Assembly (NCBI RefSeq): GCF_014651075.1
Contig: NZ_BMWE01000010.1
Location: 240,556-304,555 of the forward strand
Direction: 5' to 3'
DNA: 64,000 nt
From: Streptomyces djakartensis
GTDB lineage: Bacteria; Actinomycetota; Actinomycetes; Streptomycetales; Streptomycetaceae
Below, piece after piece: positions 49,577 through 57,478 of this stretch; position 1 is the stretch's first letter, and every line of letters starts with the position of its first letter. The translations under genes and the position numbers were made by a program. A model generated the notes under the pieces. The model ran no database searches. It was not told the DNA's origin and saw only the letters and a list, made by a program, of their open reading frames with translations.

Positions 49577-49753
49577 TCAGCGTCTGGAGGGGTCCCGCTC
49601 CTCGGCCACCTTCAGCACCTCGTCGATGCTCTCCAGGCTGAGCCGCTCCCGGGCGGCCGAGGCGGCGATGATCAGCTCTCCGCACAGCTCGATCTCGGCG
49701 AGGGCCACGTGGTCCTGAACTGCCGTACCGCCGACCGGAGCCACGTGCGTCAC
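49577..49753 (-). CDS. Conserved small acidic protein, 58 residues
   Basis: A GTG-started ORF with upstream GAGATGAG. The sequence has strong coding character: a helical VALAEIELCGELIIAASAARERLSLESIDEVLKVAEERD stretch typical of small actinobacterial proteins encoded near anti-sigma or CsoR loci. The function is unknown. It is convergent with csoR (10 bp apart). Confidence 0.65.
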   Translation of the reverse strand: MTHVAPVGGTAVQDHVALAEIELCGELIIAASAARERLSLESIDEVLKVAEERDPSRR

Positions 49754-49835
49754 CTCATCTCTGCCGTTACCGACTTCCTAGGGTAGGGAGCCGCCAACGC
49801 ACCGCGCATGGCACGGACGGGCTAGTTCACGCCGG

Positions 49836-50687
49836 TCACTCCTCGGCGATCCTGCCCGCGTAGATGTCGTCGTCGTGCGGCAGCCGTACCCGCGCCGGGG
49901 CCCCGAAATGGTAGAGCAGCGTGGTCGAGGCGACGGCGACCGGGTTCTTCTGCTGGCCGCCCACGAAACTGAACCGGTGCCGCAGCTTGCGGATGCGGCC
50001 CTGGTCGTCGAGGTAGACGTCGAAGGGCACTTCGGCCGTGGCGAACCCCCTGGCCGCCGCGTTCAGGGAGGGCTTGTTGCCGTCGGAGGCCCTCTTGGCG
50101 GCGGCTTGGAGATCGGCCGTCCCCCGATAGTGCCGCACCCCGGTGCCCGCCACCTCGGTCCTTCCGACGAACGTCGCCGACCGGGTCCCGCGCAGCACCT
50201 CGGCCGCCGCGAACGGATCGGTGGCCCCGCCGGTGACCAGGTTGCCGTCCGAAAGGGACCGCGTCTCCACCCGCACCCACTTGTCCGGCGGCACTCCGGC
50301 ACCCCGGTTCTTCATGAAGAGCGCCCCGGGGGTGAGCAGTTCGGTGATGGGCCGGTGCTCGGTGGCGCCCGCGGGGTCCTGCGGCAGCAGCACCCGCAGC
50401 TTCCCCATCCGCTTGCGGTAGTCGTAGACCCCCGCGCCGCGGATGGTCACCCGGGTCCCGCCGGTGGCCATCTCCATCGACGTCCGGGCCTTCGAACTCC
50501 CCGCCTCCACCAGCCGGTCGGCTGCCTGGCGCAGCACGGCGACGGCGTCCCCACGACCGGAATCCCCGGCGACGGCGTCGCCCCCGGCACACCCGCCGGC
50601 TCCCAGCCCCACCACCGCCATGACCCCGGCTGCGACGACCGCCGCACCGGTCCGCCCGCGCCGCCGTTCCCGCTGCCGCCCAGTCAT
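49836..50687 (-). CDS. Putative lipoprotein
   Basis: A 283-residue exported protein with a signal peptide (basic RQRERRRGR, hydrophobic 14-31) and a lipobox-like GAGGC near residue 33. The mature part resembles the LppX/LprG-like or DUF-type lipoproteins of actinobacteria that bind lipids (SSKARTSMEM, FDVYLDDQGRIRKLRHRFSF). Function is inferred only at family level. It is divergent from the Cys-rich mini-protein gene. Confidence 0.75.
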   Translation of the reverse strand: MTGRQRERRRGRTGAAVVAAGVMAVVGLGAGGCAGGDAVAGDSGRGDAVAVLRQAADRLVEAGSSKARTSMEMATGGTRVTIRGAGVYDYRKRMGKLRVLLPQDPAGATEHRPITELLTPGALFMKNRGAGVPPDKWVRVETRSLSDGNLVTGGATDPFAAAEVLRGTRSATFVGRTEVAGTGVRHYRGTADLQAAAKRASDGNKPSLNAAARGFATAEVPFDVYLDDQGRIRKLRHRFSFVGGQQKNPVAVASTTLLYHFGAPARVRLPHDDDIYAGRIAEE

Positions 50688-50824
50688 CGCCTGCCTACCC
50701 CCCAGCCGGTACGTCCGTCACGGGCCCCCTTGTTGCCCGGTTAACGACCGGTATCTGCGCCCGTCACGCGAGCCCGCGAGAGCCGGAGCCGAAGCCTTCA
50801 CCCGCGCTGGGTAACGTTGTCGGC

Positions 50825-50974
50825 GTGGCGCAGCACGACGGGCCGGAACACCGCACGACGACAGCGGAGAAGGGGCGCTTCTGCATGGCCCTGTGCACCT
50901 GCGGCTGGCGCGGCCCGGCGAGACGGGCGAGAAGCCAGGCCCGCACGGACGCGGAGAAGCACCGGGCGGGCTGA
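50825..50974 (+). CDS. Cys-rich 49-residue mini-protein
   Basis: GTG at 50825. The core FCMALCTCGWRGPARRARSQART and a terminal EKHRAG give three Cys and a His that could bind zinc. Similar short CxC-GW-RGP proteins are frequent in Streptomyces annotations, but I know of no function. It lies between divergent and downstream genes with no overlap. Confidence 0.55.
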   Translation: MAQHDGPEHRTTTAEKGRFCMALCTCGWRGPARRARSQARTDAEKHRAG

Positions 50975-51090
50975 CCACCGGTCCGTCACCCCGCGCCGCT
51001 CGTCAGGCCGCCCCATGGAACCCCCGCCCGCCCCGTGGAACCCTTGCCCGCACCATCCCGTCTCCCAGGACGGAACCACCGGGAGGCCCC

Positions 51091-52647
51091 ATGGAACGGC
51101 GTACATTCCTCACCGCGGGCACGGCGGGCATCGCCGCGGCCGCGACCCCCTTCACCACCGCCTGCACGCAGTCGGACACCCGCTCGGGGACCTCTCCCAC
51201 CACCAGAACAGCCGCCACGGTCGCGCACACGAAGGCCTCCGCCGCCAACTGGTCCGCCCTGGCCCGCGACCTCGACGGCCCCCTGGTCCGCCCGGGCGAC
51301 GCCGCCTGGCAGACAGCCCGCCAGCTGTACAACACCCGCTTCGACGGCCTCAAGCCCGCGGCGGTCGCCTACGTGTCACATTCGGACGACATCCGCACGG
51401 CCCTGGCCTACGCCCGCGCCCACGCCCTGCGCGTGGCCATCCGCAACGGCGGCCACTCCTACGCCGGCTGGTCCTCCGGCGACGGCCGTCTGATCATCGA
51501 CGTCTCGAAGCTCAACCGCGTCCGGGCCACCGGCAGCACCGCGGTGATCGGCGCCGGCTCCAAACTCATCGACGTCTACCGCGCCCTCGCGGCCAAGGGC
51601 GTCACCATCCCCGCCGGTTCCTGCCCCACCGTCGGCGTCTCCGGCCTCACCCTCGGCGGCGGACACGGCGTGGTCTCCCGCGCCTACGGCCTGACCTGCG
51701 ACAGTCTCACCCAGGCCACCCTGATCACCGCGGACGGCAAGCAGCTCACCGCCGACGCCCGCGAGAACAAGGACCTCTTCTGGGCCCTGCGCGGCGCCGG
51801 CAACGGCAACTTCGGTGTGGTGACGGAACTGCGCTTCAAGACCCACCCGGCCCCCCAGGGCGTCTCGGCGTACCTGTCCTGGCCCTGGTCGAAGGCGACC
51901 GCGGTGCTGAAGGCCTGGCAGGAGTGGGGACCGGCACAGCCCGACGAGATCTGGTCGTCCCTCCACCTCGCGAGCGCTCCCGGCACCAACCCGACCGTCT
52001 CCGTCGCGGCCTTCTCGCTCGGCACCTACGGCGAACTCCAGAACGCGGTCGACCGCCTCGCCGACCGCGTCGGCGCCCCGGCGAGCAGCGTCTCCCTGAA
52101 GCGCCGCTCGTACGAGGAGTCGATGGAGGTGTACGCCGGCTGCTCGTCGTTCCCGACGGACGCCCAGTGCCACCTGCCCGGCTCGACCCCGGGCCGTTCC
52201 CCGAAGGGCGCGCTGGGCCGCGAGACGTACGCCGCGGCGTCGGACTTCTACGACCGCTCCCTCTCCGCGGCCGGCATCCGCACCCTGCTGTCACAGATCA
52301 AGTCGGTACGCGGCGGCACGGGCAGCATCGCGCTCACCGCCCTGGGCGGAGCGGTCAACCGCGTCGCCCCGACCGCCACGGCGTTCGTGCACCGCCGTTC
52401 CCGCATGCTGGCCCAGTACATCGCCGCCTGGCGCCCGGGCACGACGGGCTCCACCGCCCGCGACTGGCTGGCCTCGACCCACAAGTCCATGCGCCCCTAC
52501 GCCTCGGGCGCGGCCTACCAGAACTACACGGACCCCACCCTGACCGACTGGCGCAAGGCGTACTACGGCGACGCCGCCACCCGCCTGACCAAACTGAAGC
52601 ACCAGTACGACCCGAACCGCTTCTTCACCTACCCACAGGCCCTGTAG
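51091..52647 (+). CDS. Tat-exported FAD-linked oxidoreductase (BBE family)
   Basis: A 518-residue berberine-bridge-enzyme-like oxidase. The N-terminus has a twin-arginine motif (MERRTFLTAG) and a Cys at 25 in TTAC, a possible lipobox. The FAD-binding domain has His122 (GGHSYAG) and Cys178 (GSCPTVGVSG), the pair that makes bicovalent flavin attachment; the C-terminal BBE segment is YDPNRFFTYPQAL. Such enzymes oxidise sugars, alcohols or secondary metabolites. GGGAGG precedes the ATG at 51091. A dispersed repeat follows its stop. Confidence 0.9.
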   Translation: MERRTFLTAGTAGIAAAATPFTTACTQSDTRSGTSPTTRTAATVAHTKASAANWSALARDLDGPLVRPGDAAWQTARQLYNTRFDGLKPAAVAYVSHSDDIRTALAYARAHALRVAIRNGGHSYAGWSSGDGRLIIDVSKLNRVRATGSTAVIGAGSKLIDVYRALAAKGVTIPAGSCPTVGVSGLTLGGGHGVVSRAYGLTCDSLTQATLITADGKQLTADARENKDLFWALRGAGNGNFGVVTELRFKTHPAPQGVSAYLSWPWSKATAVLKAWQEWGPAQPDEIWSSLHLASAPGTNPTVSVAAFSLGTYGELQNAVDRLADRVGAPASSVSLKRRSYEESMEVYAGCSSFPTDAQCHLPGSTPGRSPKGALGRETYAAASDFYDRSLSAAGIRTLLSQIKSVRGGTGSIALTALGGAVNRVAPTATAFVHRRSRMLAQYIAAWRPGTTGSTARDWLASTHKSMRPYASGAAYQNYTDPTLTDWRKAYYGDAATRLTKLKHQYDPNRFFTYPQAL

Positions 52648-52661
52648 AGACCGCCGCCGCT

Positions 52662-52764
52662 GCGGGCAGTCGTGCCGCTGGGGCGATGGGGGTCCCCCTG
52701 CTCGAGCGAAGCCGAGAGCTTGGGGGAGGGTGGGCGCAGCGGCACCTCGCACCGCCGAGCTGCG
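52662..52764 (+). repeat. Dispersed ~65-bp repeat, copy 3, carrying a nested element
   Basis: Starts 15 bp after the oxidoreductase stop. It has the same outer blocks as copies 1 and 2, but its centre is interrupted by a 41-bp element (52687-52727). Similarity to copy 2 extends past the end through CAACAACCCAGC. Confidence 0.85.
52687..52727 (+). repeat. 41-bp hairpin element nested in copy 3
   Basis: Begins TGGGGGTCCCCCTGCTCGAG and ends GAGAGCTTGGGGGA, giving an imperfect hairpin. I recall this sequence type as a common intergenic repeat in Streptomyces genomes. Here it replaces about 5 bp of the surrounding repeat. Confidence 0.7.
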
Positions 52765-52798
52765 CACCCACCCCCCAGCACCAACAACCCAGCACCAG

Positions 52799-53509
52799 CT
52801 AAGCGGCAAGGTCCCTCTCAGACGCCTCCGGCGCCCGCTCACTCCGAGCTCCAGGAATCACCGCGTCTCCCTCTCCTCCACGCCGCCCTCCGGCCCGAAC
52901 GACCCACCCCACCCGAGGCGACCGCTCCACCGCCCGCACAACCGGCGTCAGCAGAGCCATGGCCACCGGCGACAGCAGCAGCGCCACAGCCGTACCGAGC
53001 GCGAACCCACCCACGACATCCGTCGGATAGTGCACACCCATGTACACCCGGATGAACCCGCCGAACACCGCAAGGACCAGCGCGACCAACCCGAACTTCC
53101 GGTTGGCCACGAACAGCCCGACCGCCATCGCCATGACGAGCGTCGCGTGGTCGCTCACGAACGAGTAGTCGGTCTTGCCACTGACGAGCACTTCGAGCCC
53201 CTGGTGGTCCAGGAACGGCCGGGGCCGCTCCACGAACCCCCGTATCGGCACGTTGACCAGCACGGCGATGCCCGCCGCGAGCGGCGCCCAGACCAGCGCC
53301 GCGACGGACGACGCCGCGTCCTCGTCCCCACGGCGCCGCACGGTCCACCAGCACCACAGCACGAGCAGGACGATGGCGAGCAACAGCCCGTACTCGCCCA
53401 CGAACTCCATGACCCGGTCGAACCACGGCGGCGCGTCCTTGGCCAGGCCATTGATGTCGTACAGCAGGTCGACGTCGGGGTTCGACCCGGATTCGGCGAG
53501 TCCAGCCAT
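52799..53509 (-). CDS. PAP2-family membrane phosphatase
   Basis: A 236-residue integral membrane protein with the three PAP2 motifs: R90-x6-R97-P98, the central S119-D120-H121 (in place of the usual SGH) and R154-x5-H160-x3-D164. About five transmembrane helices are present. Members recycle undecaprenyl pyrophosphate or dephosphorylate phosphatidate. The ATG at 53509 is chosen over upstream non-conserved codons. The C-terminal ~40 residues are charged and variable. Confidence 0.87.
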   Translation of the reverse strand: MAGLAESGSNPDVDLLYDINGLAKDAPPWFDRVMEFVGEYGLLLAIVLLVLWCWWTVRRRGDEDAASSVAALVWAPLAAGIAVLVNVPIRGFVERPRPFLDHQGLEVLVSGKTDYSFVSDHATLVMAMAVGLFVANRKFGLVALVLAVFGGFIRVYMGVHYPTDVVGGFALGTAVALLLSPVAMALLTPVVRAVERSPRVGWVVRAGGRRGGEGDAVIPGARSERAPEASERDLAA

Positions 53510-53730
53510 GGTGCTGCGGCCCCTTCGTCGTCTCTCATGGCGCACCGGTGTGTGCGCCGCTTCTGCCACCCCCGTGGCTGTAGACCCGCTTCCGTACTGA
53601 CGTCCGCTCGGCTACGTCACCAGGAACGCACGGTCCCCGCTGATGCGTTCCACACTCCACCGAATGATCACGTAGACGTTATCGAAGAGAGATACGTCTT
53701 CGCAGCTCAGCGGGTAGGCACACGCTCGGC

Positions 53731-54732
53731 TCACACCGTCGTGGGGAGCGCTTTCGCGCCATCTTCGGTGACCCGGGTGGCCCCGAAGTAGTCGGGGGTG
53801 TCGATCGGGTCGAACCGGATCACGGCGCCTGTTCGCGGCGCGTCGATCATGTACCCACCACCGACATAAATGCCGACATGCCGGATGGCCCGGGAATTGG
53901 TGAGGTCGTCCGAGAAGAACACGAGGTCTCCCGGCAGCAGTTCGCCCCTCGAGGGATGCGGCCCGGCGTTGTACTGGTCGTTGGCCACACGCGGCAGCTT
54001 GATGCCCACGCTCGCGTACGCCGCCTGGGTCAGCCCCGAGCAGTCGAACCGTCCGCCCTGCTCAGCGGTGCCGGTACCGCCCCAGAGGTAGGGCGTGCCG
54101 AGCTTCGACTGCGCGTACTCGATGGCGCCGGCGGCCTGCTGGGAGGGATCGACCCGCCCCACGGGCGCCGCGAAACTCTCCGAGAGGGTGGTGATCCTCT
54201 TCACGTAGTTCCGCGTCTCGCTGTACGGCGGCACGCCGCTGTACTTGATCACCGCGTACGCCCCCGCGTTGTACGCGGCCAGCATGTTCTCCGTCTGATT
54301 TCCGCCAACGTGCTTCACGTACGAGGCGAGCTCACAGTCGTACGAGGCGGCGGAGGGGATCGCGTCCTTCGGATCCCACACGTCCCGGTCCCCGTCCCCG
54401 TCCCCGTCGATGCCGTGCGAGGCCCACGTGCCGGGGATGAACTGCGCTATCCCCTGCGCCGCGGCATGGCTCTGGGCCCTCGGATTGAATCCGCTCTCCT
54501 GGTACAGCTGGGCGGCGAGCAGGGCCGGGCTGATGGCGGGACACAGGTTGCCCCACTTCTGCACGAGGGCCGCGTACGCGGCGGGCACCGACCCCTTGGC
54601 CAGCGCTTTCGCTCCGCCGCCCATGCCGTTGACCAGGTTCCCGGCGACGAGGTAGACCCCCACGACGAGCAGCATCACGAAGGCCAGCGCGGAGCTGATC
54701 GCAACACTCGCCACGATCCAGGCCTTACGCAC
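53731..54732 (-). CDS. Bifunctional lytic transglycosylase/NlpC-P60 wall hydrolase
   Basis: A 333-residue membrane-anchored enzyme: transmembrane helix (about residues 8-30), SLT-type transglycosylase domain with catalytic Glu in LYQESGF (near 79) and GIAQFIPGTWASHG, then an NlpC/P60 peptidase domain with Cys in RFDCSGL (near 231) and His in RHVGIYVG (near 285). Both domains cut peptidoglycan, like the VirB1/TcpG wall hydrolases of type IV secretion systems. GTG 54732 is used; TTG 54738 is an alternative. It is divergent from the adjacent secretion-like cluster. It has a repeated GDGDGD segment. Confidence 0.87.
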   Translation of the reverse strand: MRKAWIVASVAISSALAFVMLLVVGVYLVAGNLVNGMGGGAKALAKGSVPAAYAALVQKWGNLCPAISPALLAAQLYQESGFNPRAQSHAAAQGIAQFIPGTWASHGIDGDGDGDRDVWDPKDAIPSAASYDCELASYVKHVGGNQTENMLAAYNAGAYAVIKYSGVPPYSETRNYVKRITTLSESFAAPVGRVDPSQQAAGAIEYAQSKLGTPYLWGGTGTAEQGGRFDCSGLTQAAYASVGIKLPRVANDQYNAGPHPSRGELLPGDLVFFSDDLTNSRAIRHVGIYVGGGYMIDAPRTGAVIRFDPIDTPDYFGATRVTEDGAKALPTTV

Positions 54733-55085
54733 CGTCAACCGCCCCTCGCCGCCCCGGAGTCCAACGCTTCGTCAGTGTAGAGGCGGCGCCCGGCCTCAGG
54801 AATGATCACGAAGAGGAGAGTCGGGGCAGACGGAGAACGGCCGAAACGCACGGCGCGCCCCCTCGACGCCCCACCGCGAGACCCTCGGTAGCCGATGCCT
54901 GAGGCCTTATCAACGAACGACGCGCCAGCGGCGGAGTGAAAGTCCGTCAGGCCACTCCCGCCCGGCCCAGTGCGTCCGCCGAATTCCCTTGACTCACAAG
55001 CCATTTGACTCGACATCACAGCACGCCACTCAGGACTGCGGCCACCCGATCGGCTCCCGCCCGTCACCCCCCGACATTTCTGAGG

Positions 55086-55113
55086 TTGCGACAGAAATCG
55101 GCACAAGTATGTT
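55086..55113 (+). promoter_or_regulatory. Candidate promoter of the secreted-protein gene
   Basis: TTGCGA (55086-55091), a 16-bp spacer and TATGTT (55108-55113), about 50 bp upstream of the ATG at 55164. It lies within TTTCTG/CAGAAA inverted ends (55075-55097). The rest of the 431-bp gap from 54733 shows no gene. Confidence 0.4.
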
Positions 55114-55163
55114 CATTCATGGTCGGCTGCTCGGCTGACATCCCTCAGAGATGGAGAAAAGGA

Positions 55164-55664
55164 ATGGCTGAGAGAAGGAGAAGTGGAACGCGGAAGCGTG
55201 TCGCCGTCGCGATCGTGGCATCGGTGGGCATCGCGGCCCTGGCCGCAACCGGCGTGACCTACGCCTCGGCTTCCAGTTCCGTCCCGCAGTCCACCCCGGC
55301 CATGCAGGATGCTGCGGCTTCTGCCCCCTTCGGCGGTGACGGCCAGACGCACTTCGACCACAACGACAACGGTCACGACAACGACAACGGCCAGGTCCAC
55401 GTGAACGAGCGGACCTACTCGGCCGACCCTGGTCGGTGCACCGCCGTGATCAGCAGCCCCGCCACCACCTTCAACGTCCGGAACGAGAGCAACCGGACCA
55501 TCGAGTTCTTCAACGGGATCACCTGCGACAACGGCGCCGCCGTATCGACCGTCGGGCCCCACAGCTCCAGCAACGCGATCCCCGGCACCATCGTCCTCGA
55601 CGGGACCACGGTGCCGTTCGCGCTCGTAGGAAGCTTCCGAGTGCTCGAGAAGCACCGCTACTGA
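55164..55664 (+). CDS. Secreted protein of unknown function
   Basis: A 166-residue exported protein: basic N-terminus (MAERRRSGTRKR), hydrophobic core, signal site near TYASA (about 35). The mature part starts with a polar, His/Asn/Asp-rich stretch (DHNDNGHDNDNGQ), then a compact beta-rich domain with two Cys (CTAVISS and TCDNG). GAAAAGGA precedes the ATG. No family is recognised. A strong terminator follows at 55711-55743. It stands between the wall hydrolase and the secretion-like cluster. Confidence 0.6.
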   Translation: MAERRRSGTRKRVAVAIVASVGIAALAATGVTYASASSSVPQSTPAMQDAAASAPFGGDGQTHFDHNDNGHDNDNGQVHVNERTYSADPGRCTAVISSPATTFNVRNESNRTIEFFNGITCDNGAAVSTVGPHSSSNAIPGTIVLDGTTVPFALVGSFRVLEKHRY

Positions 55665-55710
55665 GCCCCCCGCAGGCGACCGGGCCACACGCCCCGCTGC
55701 CCGCCTACTC

Positions 55711-55743
55711 GGCTCCCGGCCCGCCGCAATCGGGCCGGGAGCC
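55711..55743 (+). terminator. Terminator after the secreted-protein gene
   Basis: GGCTCCCGGCCCG and CGGGCCGGGAGCC form a perfect 13-bp stem with a 7-nt loop. From 55744 to 56156 there is no supportable gene; a small CTCTGC/GCAGAG hairpin lies at 56105-56122, close to the start of the next gene. Confidence 0.8.
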
Positions 55744-56156
55744 AAGGGGATATCCCGCTGCGGGGATACCCGGCTCAGCGGGCCGGTTCCCCATCCCAGG
55801 TAGCCTTCACCCGGGAACACCGGCGCGGCCCCTCACCCGACCGGCCGCCGGAAAACGCCCGAAAAGGTGAGAAAAGCCACAGAGGGCACAACGACGGAAC
55901 CACACACCAGGTTCCGCTCAGGCCTCATTGCCCGGCGTGACCTGCCGTGATACACAGAGTTACCATACGATCCTTCGCGCACCGTCCGTCGCCTCCCTTA
56001 GGGGCCGGAGCGGAACGGTGGCAAGGTATTCGTACGAAACCCGCCAATCAATGACGCCAAGTCGACATCCGACAGCGTCATCGTCGGCGAGAATGAGGCC
56101 TGACCTCTGCACCACCGCAGAGGGTGCGGAACTACCCAACAGGGGCGGTGACTTAC

Positions 56157-56465
56157 ATGCTCTTTGCGGCCGACAAGGGAGACATCAACACCATCATCGG
56201 CGGGATCGCTCCGGACTGGGGCCCCTTCGGCAGCCTGGGCAACGAGGCCAAGGTGATGATCGAGGTCGTGATGGCGGTGGCCATCCTGCTCTGCCTCGGC
56301 ATCGCCATCTGGGGCGCTGCCAAGCAGCGCATCGGCGCGACCGCCCTGCGCGACACCTTCAGCGCGGAACAGGGCAAAGGCCTCATCATCGCCGGCCTCA
56401 CAGGAGTCTTCATCATCGGCTCCCTCGGCACGCTCTTCACCATCGTGTACGGCATGGCCGTGTAG
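56157..56465 (+). CDS. Two-TM VirB2/pilin-like protein
   Basis: A 102-residue protein with two transmembrane helices (about residues 33-54 and 78-99) joined by a short polar loop (AAKQRIGATALRDTFSAEQ), and a short N-terminal region. This is the size and topology of VirB2/TrbC-type pilins or the small membrane proteins that start conjugation clusters. The ATG at 56157 is chosen, but GTG 56148 and GTG 56124 (113 residues) are possible. It heads the secretion-like cluster. Confidence 0.6.
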   Translation: MLFAADKGDINTIIGGIAPDWGPFGSLGNEAKVMIEVVMAVAILLCLGIAIWGAAKQRIGATALRDTFSAEQGKGLIIAGLTGVFIIGSLGTLFTIVYGMAV

Positions 56466-56558
56466 GCCGGGCGCCGTCCGCACCGGCCGGGCGCGCCCGG
56501 CTCCTCCCCCTTGTCCCACCCGCCCGTCGTGCCCACCGGCTGAGGTTGCGTTTCCCTG

Positions 56559-56663
56559 ATGTCGAGTCACCACACCGCGCCCGCGCGGGAACCAGCACGG
56601 CTACCGTCGTACGAGGAGTACGAAGTGTCTCCGCACGACGTCGAGGGGGCGTACGCGGCATGA
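56559..56663 (+). CDS. 34-residue mini-protein coupled to the VirB8-like gene
   Basis: ATG 56559 to TGA 56661-56663; the stop overlaps the ATG of the following gene (ATGA). It encodes a polar peptide (LPSYEEYEVSPHDVEGAYAA). The overlap and the cluster context argue for a translated ORF, but no RBS is clear and no homologue is recognised. Confidence 0.4.
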   Translation: MSSHHTAPAREPARLPSYEEYEVSPHDVEGAYAA

Positions 56664-57478
56664 GTCTCGGTGACGAGCACGAGCCGTCCGGCGGCTACGG
56701 CGGCACGGGCCAGACCCGCACCCGCCTGCCCGACACCGACGGCACGTCCCGCCGCGCCCCCCGCTCGTCCTCCCGCAGCCTGGTCTCGGTGGTCGGCGTC
56801 GTCGTCCTCCTGATCGCAGCCATCGCCTTCGCGAACCGGGGTGACGACGACTCCTCCTCCAACAGCAGCGCCGACAAACCGGAGACGGCGGCGACAGCAC
56901 CTTCGGGGGAGCGGCCGGTGCAGGCGAAGACGGACAACATCCCCACGGGCTACGCCCACAACGAGCAGGGCGCCCAGTCCGCAGCCACCAACTACGGCAC
57001 CGCCCTCGGGTCGGCTGACATGTACGACGCCCAGAAGCGGCATGCCATCGTCAACACGGTGTACGCACCCGACGTCGCTGCCGCCCAGCTGCCGGCGTTC
57101 GACCAGGTGTACTCCCGAGAGAGCTTCCTCGAGAAGATCGGCCTGAACAAGGACGGCGTCGCGCCCAGCGGTCAGACCTTCGTCTCGCGCGTCATCCCCG
57201 TCGGTACCAAAGTCACGTCCTACAGCGGCAGCACCGCCGCCGTCGAGCTCTGGTACACATCCCTCTTCGGTCTGTCGGGCGAGGGTTCCAAGAACCCCGT
57301 GACCGAGAGTTGGTATACGACGACCTACCAGTTGAAGTGGGTCGATGGGGACTGGAAGGTCACCGACTTCACCCAGAAGGACGGTCCGGTCCCGGTCGGG
57401 CGGGACCAAAGAGCCTCCACCGCGGAGGACATGACCAAGGCCGTCGAGGAGTACGGAGGTTTCACCTATGCCCGCTAG
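56660..57478 (+). CDS. VirB8/TcpC-like membrane-anchored protein
   Basis: A 272-residue protein: polar cytoplasmic N-terminus, one transmembrane helix (about 40-58), then an extracytoplasmic domain with a repeated alpha+beta pattern ending SWYTTTYQLKWVDGDWKVTDFTQKDGP. This NTF2-like arrangement is that of VirB8 and TcpC, the assembly factors of type IV secretion. The start is coupled to the mini-ORF; the stop overlaps the next gene by 11 bp. Assignment is by topology and context. Confidence 0.65.
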   Translation: MSLGDEHEPSGGYGGTGQTRTRLPDTDGTSRRAPRSSSRSLVSVVGVVVLLIAAIAFANRGDDDSSSNSSADKPETAATAPSGERPVQAKTDNIPTGYAHNEQGAQSAATNYGTALGSADMYDAQKRHAIVNTVYAPDVAAAQLPAFDQVYSRESFLEKIGLNKDGVAPSGQTFVSRVIPVGTKVTSYSGSTAAVELWYTSLFGLSGEGSKNPVTESWYTTTYQLKWVDGDWKVTDFTQKDGPVPVGRDQRASTAEDMTKAVEEYGGFTYAR

